In this document: piece by piece, positions 44,790 to 56,186 of the stretch
How positions within the stretch are numbered: the first letter of the stretch is position 1
How the letters are laid out: each line of letters opens with the position of its first letter
NCBI GenBank assembly: GCA_043228905.1
Contig: JBHGNT010000017.1
Coordinates: 6,262,001-6,326,000, forward strand
Direction of reading: 5' to 3'
DNA: 64,000 nucleotides
From: Azolla caroliniana
Lineage: Eukaryota; Polypodiophyta
Notes under the pieces: model-generated
What the model saw: only the letters and a program-made list of their open reading frames with translations
Told to the model about the DNA's origin: nothing
Databases searched by the model: none
Translations under genes and position numbers: made by a program

Positions 44790-47467
44790 CCGAATTGAGC
44801 CCTTGATAGCATATCCGCTACCGCGTTGTCTTTTCCGGAGATGTGTCGTATGTCCGGGTTAAGCGACTTAACATATGCAATCCATCTTAGCATAGCCACA
44901 TCCGGCATCGTGCAACACCGCATCATCCCGAGTATCGGAAGACAATCCATTTCGATCACTACTTTGGCTCCGATCAAATAATCTCGATCCGGTTTGATTG
45001 CCAACACGACTCCCAATAATTCTCTTTTGACTTGTGCATACCCGCGTTGCCTTTCGTTGAGAACCTTTGCTCCAAATCGGATCGGATATCGCAAACCATT
45101 CGAGTCGGCTTGATTGATGACCCATCCGATTCTGGTTGGACTTGTGTCAACCGTTACTATGATCGGCCGGTCATAGTTCGGCTTCTTTAATGCTTTTGCC
45201 CTCCGTAGTGATTTCTTGAGCTTCTTCACGGCTTTGGTATGCTCCGGTTTCCATTCGAACTTCTTACCCTTCTGAAACAAGCGATAGAGTGGGTTCGCAA
45301 TATGTGCATAGTGCGGAATCCATATGTGATAGAATGCACATGCTCCAAGAAACCTTCGGACTTCGGATTGTGACTCGCATGCTTCTTTCATAGTTTGAAT
45401 CGCTTCGATCTTGGTCGGTGACGGTCTTCGGCCGTAGGGTCCACATAGATGTCCGACTACCAATATTTCTTCTTGCCCGAAGGCTGATTTCTCCCCGGAA
45501 AGTGTTAGGTGCACATCTTCTAACTTTCGAAGCACTTTCTCGCAATCACGAATATGGTTGACTACGAACTGTCCGCATCCCCGATCATCCATACTCTCAT
45601 CTTTTTCTTCCACCACGCATCCTTTTATCGGAATGTCATCTAGGAACGGTATCGTTATCTCAGGAATGCAGTCCTGAAGCACCTTGTTCATTGCATTCAT
45701 CATATGTGCGACCGAGTTTGTTGCGCCTTGTGGTAGTGTGCACATATAGACTAATCCTATCGGTGTCCGCATGGTAGTGATGTCTCAACTCTCCATGGCT
45801 AGTTGGAATTGGTCATATCTAGAGTATAGGTCTCTGATGGAGTATATCGCGCAACTGGCAAATGCTTCCGCAAATTTGTCCACTATCGGACCGACTCCGG
45901 AGTTCCGGATCGTGACCTTGTTCACCGGTTGCAAATCTTGAATAAACCGGAATGACCCATTCTTCTTCGGAACCATAAACCATCGATTTGAGTACAGAGC
46001 GTTTGATGGCTCTAGAATCCCCATCGCCACCTTCTCCTTAAGCAAGTCGATGATTTTGGGAATATGCGCCCGCGGCATCGGAATCGGCTTCAGGTTCCAC
46101 GGCACATGGTCAATCATGAAGATCATCATCGGCTCCACTATCTTTGGGTCAGCGCATCCTCTTTCTTTTGATGTAAATGCAAATGCTCTCCCATGTCGCT
46201 CTAGTATCCCACATAATCGTTCTTCTTCATTCTTTAATAGGAACCCACCTCCACCGATCCAAAGTTTCTTCCGGGTCTCATCCGTGAAGGCATGTCCGAT
46301 ATCCACGGACTTCCGAAGTGTCGGATCCCTCGAGACTTCTTTCCTCTTTTTTTCGCTATCTAGCACTTCAGGCCAAAAAGACACCTTTACTCTTGATGAC
46401 TCTCCGACACATATTCCCGTGGTTGTCGCGTAATTGCTCTTCACCGCTATTTCCTTCTCTAGGACCTTCTTCATGCCGCCTTTTTGGAAGTTCGGTCGGA
46501 GTGGCTTCCGAGAGTCCATCGAATGAATCTGATTTCCCTTGTAGTAGATAAGATCCCGTCGTAGCGCTTCCTTGTGCTCGTCGCAATCCCTCTGATCATG
46601 TTTGGTGCTATCGCACCATATGCACCGATGGTCCATATACTTGGAACTTGTGGGATGGTCTTTCGTCTTCTTAACCATCGCGATTTTCAGATTCTCCATC
46701 TCCTTCAGCAATTGCTCCACCGTGGTTGTGCCGATTCCCTTCTCGGTCGTAGTCTCCCGAGCCCGTGGTTGATGGTCTTCCGATCCGGATCTCGGTTTCA
46801 GAATCGGTTGTGAAACCCTCTTTTCTTCATTGACAAGCCATTGCCCCCTCTTTGTGTATCGCGCGACGATATCCTGCACGCTTTCCCATGTTTCGGTGAG
46901 GCCACTCTCGGTAGTCGTGTCCTCTAGAAGCACTCCAAGATCCTTCCGGTCCTGGACGTCTACGGCTCGTAAGAACATGATAACTTTGTCCGGTGCGAGG
47001 ATAGCTTGATCTCTCACAGACAACCTCCCGAACCGACTTTCGAATGCCGAAAACACATTGAGGACCTTCATCCCCTTGTCCGGCGTTTCCACCCAATCCT
47101 CAAATCCTCTCCGCGTTGCCTTGGAGGAGTCCTCGATAGCGAACATGTTCTTTAGCGCCTCTTCAAATGCTTCCCACATTGGATTTTGTTGTCATAGCCC
47201 GTGGATACTTGCTTGAAGCCCATCGGTAGCCACCCGGTTGAAGGATGTCACTTGCAGTCCTTCCGAAACCCTGCACCGTAGCATTTCCGCCTTGTAGTCC
47301 TGAAGATAGCGTGATACGTCCTTTCTGTTGAATTTCCCGATCCGTTGCACAAGCCGCTCTACTGCCGCCGCTATCTCCGACATCGCACGTTGTTCTTGAA
47401 GCATCCGCTCGAACATCATCATCATGTTGTTAGCCTTTTGTTGATTTTCCATCTCCTTGCCACCCAT
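44790..47467 (-). pseudogene. G1 gag, RT and RNase H
   Basis: The frame starts MGGKEMENQQKANNMM at 47467. A TGA at 47192 (GL*QQNP) interrupts gag. The gag core (FEEALKNMFAIEDSSKATR) and a CCHC knuckle CIWCDSTKHDQRDC (near 46610) follow. The roughly 130 residues before RT contain no D(S/T)GA protease motif. RT motifs are RFIQDLQPVNKVTIRNSGV and, after a TGA at 45785, PFLDDIPIKG (FLDD in place of YxDD), then FLGACAFYHIWIPHYAHIA. RNase H ends HISGKDNAVADMLSRAQF. All of this lies in one frame apart from the two stops, so decay is modest. Confidence 0.85.
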
Positions 47468-47490
47468 GTTCACGTCGGGTTCACCACTTG

Positions 47491-48138
47491 TGTCGTGCCT
47501 TTTGGCTCCAGATCGTTGCGTGAGTCGGGTGGGAACCACTGAGGTTTTGGACTAGGAGGAGAAGAATATGAGATAGTTTTTGTTACGAATAGATTGCAAG
47601 ATGGAGACGTGAAACTCATGAATCCCACGAGTATAATGTATTAATGGATACTTAGATTGTAAGAGAGAATTAGATGGTAAAATCGTGAATCCCACGAATA
47701 TTTTGTATTAATCAATCCTTAAAAAATCAACAACCCCTATACATCTTTCTCCCTTCCTTATATAGTGTTGGAAGAGTCTAAGTTTATCACATGCAAGCAT
47801 CATGCTTTTTCTAACTTTAGTTTTCATGCACTCTGCATGTGCATGATTAGCTTTCTATCCCATCTTTTCTTTTAACTCGAGTGCGTATGCATGAATAACT
47901 TTTTGTACCATGCATATTTAGATTATTTACATGGAATAAAGTTTAGTATAACTTTACAATTCATAATATGCTAGTATAGTGGTAAGGTTGGGGTTTGTCT
48001 ACTTGGAGGTACAATGTTCGAATCCTGCCTTATGCACGTACTAAATATTTTTAATATTTTATTTTATTTATTATATGTACTTTAAATCGGATATAGTATT
48101 TTACATATTTCACGTAGTGTGTGATTCACACTACGACA
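47491..48138 (-). repeat. 5' LTR of G1
   Basis: The 648-bp sequence begins (plus) TGTCGTGCC and ends CTACGACA. A minus-strand TATATAAGG box lies near 47758-47766. It is homologous to the solo LTR at 10805-11595. It carries two aatcc-loop hairpins and a tRNA-like module. Confidence 0.88.
47972..48024 (+). promoter_or_regulatory. tRNA-like Pol III A/B box pair in the G1 LTR (antisense)
   Basis: TAGTATAGTGG at 47972-47982 fits the A-box consensus exactly, and GTTCGAATC at 48016-48024 fits the B-box consensus exactly, 33 bp apart. It lies in the U3 (upstream of the minus-strand TATA box) and reads against the element. The corresponding site in the LTR at 10805 has the same spacing. Confidence 0.55.
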
Positions 48139-48624
48139 CCGCCAACACCACATGAACCGTCGTCATCTTCGCTACCGGAGCGAAGGTCTCATCGTAGTCG
48201 ATTCCATGGGTCTGCGCATTTCCCTTCGCCACTAACCGGGCCTTGTACCGGTTAACTGAACCGTCAGCATTGTACTTTATCTTGTACACCCACTTACATC
48301 CGATCGGTTTATAGTGTCGGGGAGGGTCAACTAGGTCCCATGTGTCGTTGGCATCAAGTGCCCGCATTTCTTCCTCCAAAGCGGCACGCCAATTTGCATC
48401 CTTTTACGCTTTTGCGTAGCTCTCCGGCTCCGGCTCATGCACTTCCGCCACCTTAGTCATGTACGCATAGTGATGCGCCATGTGCTCATTGTACCCGTAC
48501 CGCTTCACGGGGTTCCTCTGGCAGGAAGATCGGCGTAACTTATAGTTACCCGGTTTGAGGCCCTTCTTGGCCGGTTCGGTCTGTGTAGCCGAAGATCCGC
48601 CTTCTTCTTTTTCGGAGTCGGATC
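48139..48624 (-). pseudogene. Copia E4 RT N-terminal part
   Basis: The minus frame reads [57 protein letters not shown] and [12 protein letters not shown], then stops at the G1 LTR border. Upstream it continues into a Pro/Lys-rich linker (GLKPGNYKL; YNEHMAHHYAYMTKVAEV) that is cut by E3 at 48624. It belongs to the O1-like copia group. The rest of RT and RNase H are lost. Confidence 0.8.
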
Positions 48625-48990
48625 TGTAGAGAAATCGTTGAAGAATTTAAATCACAATGAACAAACAATGCTGATAATACGAATCACACCAGGATGCGAG
48701 AAAGACAAGTTCAACAGTGGTGCACAGAGATTTATGTGGAAACCCTAAAACGGGGAAAACCACAGGAACAAAGCTTCACTAAGTATAGTGGATATACAAT
48801 ACCGAATGTTACAACACTCTCTCGAGTGGACCAACCACGTAGGGCTCTTCGCGTCTGTTGTTACTCACACAACTATGGCGCGGCTCACGCTTCTCTCTCT
48901 CACGCTCTCTTGTGTTTTACAACTTCTTCTGTTCCTACACCCACTATCTTCTATTCATCATCACATTAACTTGAAGTTTGCCCTAGTTAC

Positions 48991-49684
48991 TGTTGGGAGA
49001 CAGGTCCCTCCGGATGGGAAGGGAGAAGAACAGTGCTGATGAACAAACTCGGCCGAATCCGGATGAGGAGTACCCGGCTACGGAGAGCCGGATGGTGCAG
49101 ACCCGATGAAGACCAGATGAGGAGTACCCGGCTACGGAGAGTCGGATGGTGCAGACCCGGTGAAGACCGAATGAGGAGTACCCGGCTACGGAGAGCCGGA
49201 TGGTGCAGACCCGGTGAGGAATGCTCACCGGATGAAGAGACATATTCGTAAATATGTTTCTGAGAGTCCATCGAGGCTATATTTGTAAATAGCCGAAAAG
49301 TCATATTAGTATAAATATGACTTAGGGCAAACTTCTAGTAACAGTTGTTGTCATTCTTGTTGGTGCAAGGAGTGAGAGAGCACGTAACTGTGTACAGAGA
49401 GAGAGAGAGAAAGAGGTTGTTGCCTCTGTTGTAACCGCCGCCTGTGGCGAAGACCGTGAGCACGAGGTCGTTGCCTCTGTGAACTCACTGTTGTACATTC
49501 TAACATAGTGATAGTTTGCAGCCTGTGGGCTGCCGTGGTTTTTTACCTAGTTTGGGGTTTTCCACGTAAACATCCCGCGTACTCTTCTCTTCTTCGTGTC
49601 GTGTTTTCTTTCCCGCTTTCTGTGTATGATCCTACGCTCGGTTGTGGCCGAGCGTTGTGCAAAAGGAGCCTTGAGTTCTCGTCA
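48991..49684 (+). mobile_element. Solo LTR (E1 family) in the E3 LTR
   Basis: The 694-bp sequence begins TGTTGGGAGACAGGTCCC and ends GAGTTCTCGTCA, with perfect gttac duplications at 48986-48990 and 49685-49689. Its start, minisatellite, gagagaga tract and ctcggttgtggccgag block match the E1 LTR in reverse orientation. It is younger than E3. Confidence 0.92.
49063..49224. repeat. Three-copy 54-bp minisatellite in the solo LTR
   Basis: Units starting atgaggagtacccggctacg occur at 49063, 49117 and 49171. Each holds ccggct-acggag-agccgg, able to form a short hairpin. It is homologous to the 55-bp array in the E1 LTR. Confidence 0.9.
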
Positions 49685-49899
49685 GTTACATATATACTTT
49701 CTGGCTATTTACATACCTAGCCCTCATGGGGCGCTCATTCAGACTATTTACAAATATAGTCTCCCGAGTTGGCTATATACACGATTCCGGTTTCCTGAGT
49801 CCCTCATCAACTCGGCTCCTATTTTTCAATTGTCGTCCTTTCCGAACAGTCGGATCTTCCTCCCACTGGAGGGACAAATTCCCAAAAAAACTCCCCCTT

Positions 49900-52800
49900 C
49901 ACTCCTATGGGAGAAGATATGTCAGTCCTGTATTCTGTCGACAAACTTTGAGTCTATCCATAGGTAGGTTCTTCGTCAGCATGTCGGATCCATTGTCATT
50001 AGTGTGGATCTTTTTGAGAGAAAAATCTCCTTCTTCGACTCTCTCTCTCAACCAATGATACCTTCTCTATATGTGCTTGGTCTGAGAGTGGTATGTAGCA
50101 TTCTTGGCTAGATGTATGGCACTTTGGCTATAACAATGAATCACAAACTTCTTTTGCATCATGCCTAGTTCGGTGAGAAAGCTCTTCATCCAGATCAACT
50201 ATTTTCCGGCCTCTACCACTACCATATACTCTGCCTTTGTAGTCGACAAGGCTACAGACTTCTACAATCGTGACTGCCACGACATTGCTCCCCTTGCGTA
50301 GGTCATCACGTATCTTGATGTGGATCGGCTTGAGTCGGCATCCCCTGACATGTATGAATCGGTAAAATCTTCCAGCATAGGTTTTCCGACACCATACCTT
50401 AGGCACACCTCCGAGGTGCCTTTCAGGTACCTGAGTATCCACTTCACTGCTGCCCAATGTTCTCTCCTTGGATTACTCATATATCGGATTACTGCTCCCA
50501 CAACAAATGCTATGTCCGGTCTCGTACAGACCATAGCATACATTAGACTGCTGACTGCTGAGGCATATGGTACCTTCTTCATCTTCGCCTTTTCCTTCTG
50601 CCCTTTCAGACACTGCTTCGCATTCAATCTACAGTTTGTCGGCAACATTGAGCTGACCGGCTTTGCATTCGACATGTTGAACCTCTCTAGGATCTTCGTT
50701 ACATACCTCTGCTGTGACAACCATAGCACCTTCCGAGCTCTGTCTTGAGTTATGTGCATTCCTAGGATTTGCTTCACCGGTCCAAGGTCTTTCATGGCAA
50801 AGGATTTGCTGAGAGCTTTCTTCAAGCTTCCAATCTTCCTTGCATCTTGACCGACTATCAACATATCATCAACATATAGCAAGAGAATCAAGAAATCCCC
50901 TTCCTCGTACCTTTTGACAAATACACAGTGATCGGCCTATGTTTTCTGGAACTAATGTTCCATCATGAAGGACTTGAATTTCTTGAACCATTGGCGTGGA
51001 GCTTGTTTCAATCTATACAAACTTTTCCTCAGTTGACACACCAGATTCTCTTTCCCTTTCTCCTCAAAGCCTTCAGGTTGTTGCATGTAGATCTCTTCGT
51101 CTAGCTCCCCGTGCAGAAAAGCAGTTTTGACGTCCAACTGTTCAATCTCCAGGTCCATGCTAGCCGTTATGCTCAGAACAATTTGTATGGATGTCATCTT
51201 CATGAATGGTGCGAATATTTCGTCAAAATCGACGCCCTTCCTCTATTGGAAACCCTTTACCACTATGCGGGCTTTATACCTGGGCTCGTTGTTGACTTCT
51301 CCAATCTTCACCTTGTAGACCCATTTATTCCTGAGTGCTCTCTTACCTTTCGACAACTCTACTAGGTCATAGGTGTAATTCATGTGCAAGGATTCCATCT
51401 CCTCTTGCATCGCATTCAGTCATTTTTCTCTGCTCTTGTCGGCAATGGCTTCTTCATAGCACTCCGGCTCACCGTCATCAGTCAAGAGGATGTATTGACT
51501 GGCATATGTAGTCGATGCCTTCCTTTCTCTGAGTGGGCATCTTCTTCCACTTGTTGTTGGCTCTATTTCGGATGTCTCTGCCAACTCTTCTCTCTGCTCG
51601 GGATTCTGCTCATCAATCGGCATCTCCAAGTTGGACAACTCCAACTCATAGTCCTCAATTGATTTTAGCAGATCTGCCAACTTCGACTCATAGTCTGTCG
51701 ATCTTTCCGAGTTGACATTCTTGGATTCGACTCTGTCGGCCAGCTGTCTCCTTACAACTGCCGGTGACGACACATTTGGCCTTAAGTCGATGGTAGTCGA
51801 GGTTGATTGGGGAGTCGGTTCCAACTTCTGTTGCTTCCAATCCTCAATTGTCTTATCATCAAGAAAGACTACATCTCGACTTCTCACTACTTTCTTGTCG
51901 ACTAGGTCCCATAGCCTATAGCCAAACTCATATTCCAAGTATCCCATGAATATGCATGCTTTCAACTTGCTGTCGAGCTTTGACCTCTGATCCTTTGGTA
52001 CATGCATATACGCCAAGCATCCAAACACCCTCAGGTGTTGGTAGCAGACATCCTTCCCTGTCCACACCCTCAGTGGGACATCACCCTTTAATGGTACTGA
52101 GGGGGACCTGTTGATCAGATAAACGGCTGTGTACATCGCCTCAGCCCAATAGGATTTCGGCAGTTTCGCGTGAGAGAGCATGCTCCTTATCCTCTCCATG
52201 ATCGTTTGATTCATCCTCTCAGCAACCCGTTCAACTCTGGGGTCTTTGGCACTGTGTATTCGATTGGAATACCTTGGCACTTGCAGTATTCCTCGAACTG
52301 GCCTTTGTACTCGCCACCGTTGTCAATTCGGACAACCTTCAGTTTCTTATCCAACTCTCTTTCAGTTCTTGCCTGGAACTCCTTGAAAACCGACAGTACT
52401 TGATCCTTCGACTTTAGTACGAAGGCCCATGCCTTCCTACTATGGTCATCAATAAATGTCACAAAATACTGTCCTCCTCGACGCGATGGAGCATCCACAT
52501 AGCACACATCTGTGTGCACTCGTTCTAGTGAAACTTCTCTTCTCCTTAGTGGTCTTGTGTGGAATGCCGTCCTGTTTTGCTTTCCAGCTAAGCAGTTGAC
52601 ACACTTCTCCAGGTGAACTCCCTTGACTTCTGGTACAAGTTTCTGGTCGGCTAGTAGGTGCATTCCCTTCTGACTCATGTGGCCTAGCCTCTTATGCCAT
52701 ATTTCCCCTGCCTAGTCGGTTGCCATGTTTACTTCCGATTTGCACAGTCAAGCATGCATCGTATACAATGTGCCTTCTTTCTGTGCTCGGGCCCCTATAA

Positions 52801-53985
52801 GATTTCCTCGATAGAACTTCCACTTGCCATTCCGAAAACTACTATTATAGCCTTCATTGTCAAGCTTTCCAGTCGGTATTAGATTCAATCTAATATCGGG
52901 GACGTGTCGAACATCCTTCAACGTCAGTCGACACCTTGTCGACGTCGTCAAGCTGACACTTCCGACTCCGGTTATCTTGCAGTCTCCCCTATCACCCATC
53001 TTTACATAACCATGATCCCTGGCTATGTAAGTCGAGAAATACTCTCTCGATGGAGTAATATGAAAAGATGCACCGGAGTCGATCACCCACGTGCAATCTT
53101 CACTCGCAAGGTTTGCACTCGTCTGTTCACAAATGAACAACAGTTCTTCATTGCTCGTAGCAATGGCTGAAGTGTTCTTTTCATCAGGAATCTTCCTAGG
53201 TTCGACATTGTTTCTGACACTCTTGTCTCTTCTCATGTGTCGGCAGTCCTTCTGGAAGTGTCCAGGTTTTCCGCAATAAAAGCACATAGGCTTACCTCTG
53301 GACTTCGATCTGGCCTGGGATTTGTCCATTCGTTGCAGACTTCTTCTTCGCCGGTCTCTTCCTCTGTCCATATGTTGAGTCAGATTCGACTCCGTTTGGG
53401 ACAAGACTCCTTTGTCTTTCCTCCTTGCCTCCTCATTTAGGATGCTTGTCTTCACCGTCTGTAAAGACAAATTCTCTTCTTGGAAAGAGGTGCTGAGAGT
53501 AACAACCAGGTTTTCCCAACTTTCCGGCAGAGTGCACACTAGCAAGATGGCATGCATTGCATCATCTAGGGGGAACTTGGTCACCGCAAGTTGATTTACA
53601 TACCCCATAAATGTGTTGATGTGTTCGACGATGCTTTCACAGTCTCTTTATTTCAACCGTATGATTTTCCTCATTAGCGAGGTTCTATTGAGCGCGTTCT
53701 TCCTCTCATATAGACCTGACCGCTTCTGCCACATGTCATTGGCATTTGTGTCATTCGCCACATGCTGAAGGACACTTACATCGACACATTGTCGGATAGT
53801 GGCCACCGCCTTCCTATTTAGAAGCTTCTAGCCCGACTCCAATACCCCCCTGGGTATTTTTGCTCTATCGACTGGCTTGTACAAGTCTTTAATTATGAGA
53901 AAGTCCTCCATCTTGATCTTCTAGTCTGCATAGTTCTAAGAGTTCAGAACTATCATGCTTGGGAATCCGCTCACACCTCCTTCCA
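49900..53985 (-). pseudogene. E3 gag-pol polyprotein, inactivated
   Basis: Start ATG at 53985 (MEGGVSGFPSMIVLN). gag contains several TAG stops and then opens as MGYVNQLAVTKFPLDDAMH. The CCHC knuckle is CFYCGKPGHFQKDC near 53280 and the protease WVIDSGASFHITP near 53080. Integrase follows (CVNCLAGKQNRTAF; FIDDHSRKAWAFV near 52450; ERMNQTIMERIRSML near 52230), then RT (AFLHGELDEEIYMQQPEGF near 51110; LLYVDDMLIVGQD near 50880) and RNase H to about 49910. Stops include TAG at 51243, 50937 and 50262 (plus coordinates), all at expected Gln codons, plus a frameshift near 52260. All enzyme motifs are recognisable. Confidence 0.88.
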
Positions 53986-54014
53986 TGTTTGCACCTAAAG
54001 CTCTGATACCAGTT

Positions 54015-54575
54015 TGTAGAGAAATCGTTGAGGAATTTAAATCACAATGAACAAACAATGTTGATAATACGAATCACACCAGGATGCAAGAAAGACAAGT
54101 TCAACAGTGGTGCACAGAGATTTACGTGGAAACCCTAAAACAGCAAAAACCACGGGAAGAGAGCTTCACTAAGTATAGTGGATATACAATACCGAATGTT
54201 ACAACACTCTCTCGAGTGGATCAACCACGCAGGGCTCTTCGCGTCTATTGTTACTCACATAGCTATGGTGCGGCTCACGCTTCTCTCTCTCACACGCCAA
54301 CTTCTTCTGTTCCTACACCCACTATCTTCTATTCATCATCATATTAACTTGAAGTTTGCCCTAGTTACATATATACTTACGCAACTTTCTGGCTATTTAC
54401 ATACCTAGCCTTCATGGGGCACTCATTCAGACTATTTACAAATATAGTCTCCGGAGTTGGTTATATACACGATTCCGGTTTCCCGAGTCCCTCATCAACT
54501 CGGCTCCGGTTTTTCAACTATCGGCCTTTCCGAACAGTCGGATCTTCCTCCCACTAGAGGGACAAATTCCCGACA
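54015..54575 (-). repeat. 5' LTR of E3 with primer binding site
   Basis: The 561-bp LTR reads (plus) tgtagagaaatcgttgagga to aaattcccgaca. Plus gctctgatacca at 54000-54011 is the iMet primer site on the minus strand, three bases from the LTR. Confidence 0.9.
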
Positions 54576-55485
54576 GCATCTGCTCCTATCCGACCACCAT
54601 TGCTGGTCTTGTGCTCCGACATCTTCCTCTTCCCCATTTCCTTGCACGTGAACCGTCTTCCCAGTTCCTTGCGCGAGGGGAACACGACAGAGTCTCCACT
54701 ACTCACCGGTTCATCTTCCGACTGGTCTGTCTGACCTAGTCACTGGTTCAACCCGCTCAACCAAAACGATTCCGGACTCATATCTAGAGTCTCGAACCCT
54801 TCGTCTTCTAACTAGACCGGTTCAACCTCACTAGCCTCATCCTCCGGTATTGGGTTGGGGTCGGACGTTGGAGCCGGTAAGGCATACCGTGATGCGGTCT
54901 CATCGAATTCAACATCCCGGCTAACTCAGACCTACTTCGTCTGGGGGTTATAACACTTATACCCCTTTTGCTCATGCAAGTAACGGACCAGGATGCATTT
55001 CTCCGACTTTGCATCCAACTTCCTCCGCTTCTCATCCGGCACATGCACATATGCAATGCTACCGAATACCCAAAGGTGTCTCAAATTTTGCTTGCGCCCG
55101 AAATACAGGCCATGCACGAACACCTTGTCACTAATCGGGTTTTGGATGTAGACGGTTGTCCAGACCGCCTCAGCCCAGTAGAAATGGGGCATGCTCTTTT
55201 CCTCTAGCATTGCCCTTGCTACGTCGATAATCAACCGGTTCTTCCTCTCGGCCACATCGTTTTGCTCCGGTGTGTATCTACAATTGAACTCTCGCCGAAT
55301 TCCTTTTTGCTCCAGATAGTTGTTGAATTGGCCGGAAAAATATTCTTTTCCGCCATCCGACCGCAAGCACTTGATCTTCCTCTCCGTTTCCCGTTCAACC
55401 AAGCTTTGGAGGTTCCGGAAACAATCGAAGACTTCACTCTTCCGCTCAATGAGGTAGATCCACGTGTGCCGGATGTAGTCTGTTT
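54576..55485 (-). pseudogene. Copia E4 integrase and acidic linker
   Basis: Reading minus: RHTWIYLIERKSEVFDCF, CLRSDGGKEYFSGQFNNYL (catalytic Asp), CRYTPEQNDVAERKN (Glu), HFYWAEAVWTTVYIQNP, HVPDEKRRKLDAKSEKC and EQKGYKCYNPQTK. An acidic linker (TSDPNPIPEDEASEVEP) then leads to the E3 insertion site. The core is open for about 156 codons from 55402. The region upstream (first Asp of DDE, gag) is missing. Confidence 0.82.
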
Positions 55486-55501
55486 CCGATTAGGAACACG
55501 G

Positions 55502-56113
55502 TGTCGAGGTATCCCTCGCGGATGCGTGGAATGAGGCGGGACCTCGGGGGTCCTGTACCGAAGAGCAAGAGAGAAAAGGAGAGGGGAAGAGACCCACAAG
55601 GTGCGAGCGTAGATTCACAGGGACACGGCCCTTTGACACAGAGACGCGAGTGCGACAGCGACACAGAGAGACACGAATGTATGTCGAAATATATATAAAC
55701 AAGACAAACAACAAGCACGAAGTCGGTTACAACCGAACAAGCCGGCGAACAGATGTCGATGCCTGTTCGTAAACGTACAGAAAGGAAGAAGTAGGTTGGA
55801 GGTGCTGCCGGAAGCACTCGGGCATTCCTCAGAGCAGCGCGAGCCTCCCGAAACCTGCACAGAAAGAAGCTATGGAGTTTGGAAGAGAGAGAAGCCTTCG
55901 GCCCACAATCCGACAGCACTTCGTCCTCCCTTACTTCGCGATCCCTCTCCCCTCCCTGTCTCCCTCCTTTTATAGGCAAGGAAGGAGCCGTTTCCTATTA
56001 ACTTCCTACCTACCGAGGATCTTCTATGTACAACATAAGGCGCACGTGTATGAAGAGCCGGTTCCTACGCTCTGGTGCACCGATTCCGCTTGTGGACGGT
56101 TTTCTTCACAACA
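55502..56113 (-). repeat. 3' LTR of G3
   Basis: The 612-bp sequence begins (plus) TGTCGAGGTATCCCTCGCGG and ends cttcacaaca. Its beginning resembles the G2 LTR (tgtcgagatatttcgc...gcgtgga). Left flank is cacg. Confidence 0.75.
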
Positions 56114-56186
56114 TCTGCCTCCACCTAACCGCGCATCCACCGGCATGCGCCAAATTGAGTTGGGACGGAGAAAACCGGTCCAGCCT

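Larger units (their letters stand above)
43691..48138 (-). mobile_element. Ty3/gypsy element G1 (3'-truncated)
   Basis: The 5' LTR is 47491-48138, with primer site TGGTGAACCCGACGTG (plus 47471-47486) four bases inside it. The gag-pol runs from 47467 to about 43691 in the order gag, RT, RNase H, integrase, which defines gypsy. The 3' LTR is missing, and the end of pol is joined to E1. It inserted into the RT of copia E4 (right flank ccgcc). Confidence 0.85.
48625..49887 (-). repeat. 3' LTR of E3, interrupted by a solo LTR
   Basis: Minus the 694-bp insert and one copy of gttac, it is about 564 bp and matches 54015-54575 closely. It begins (plus) tgtagagaaatcgttgaaga and ends gacaaattcccaaaa, where the 5' copy has cccgaca. 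Confidence 0.88.
48625..54575 (-). mobile_element. Copia element E3 nested in E4
   Basis: A complete minus-strand copia. The 5' LTR is 54015-54575, the primer site TGGTATCAGAGC is at plus 54000-54011, gag-pol is 53985 to about 49900, the polypurine tract (plus aaactcccccttcactcc) follows 49887, and the 3' LTR is 48625-49887 with a solo LTR inserted in it. Flanks are ggatc (48620-48624) and gcatc (54576-54580), a 5-bp duplication with one difference. Confidence 0.9.
48139..55485 (-). mobile_element. Copia element E4, split by E3 and truncated at both ends
   Basis: The two E4 pieces are RT start (48139-48624) and integrase (54576-55485), separated by E3. The left end is cut by the G1 insertion. 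The right end stops in integrase near 55485, about 17 bp before the G3 LTR. Neither LTR nor gag remains. Confidence 0.75.

Noticed and set aside
47972-48024. Possible true tRNA gene
   Set aside because: A and B boxes fit, but I could not form an acceptor stem and anticodon arm of tRNA quality. Recorded only as a tRNA-like promoter module.
49063-49224. Direct repeats of 54 bp considered as a CRISPR-like array
   Set aside because: Units are contiguous with no spacers, lie inside a eukaryotic LTR, and have a homologous 55-bp array in another LTR.
55481-55501. Short unassigned stretch between E4 and the G3 LTR considered as a host remnant
   Set aside because: Only about 20 bp, with no homology or frame visible.
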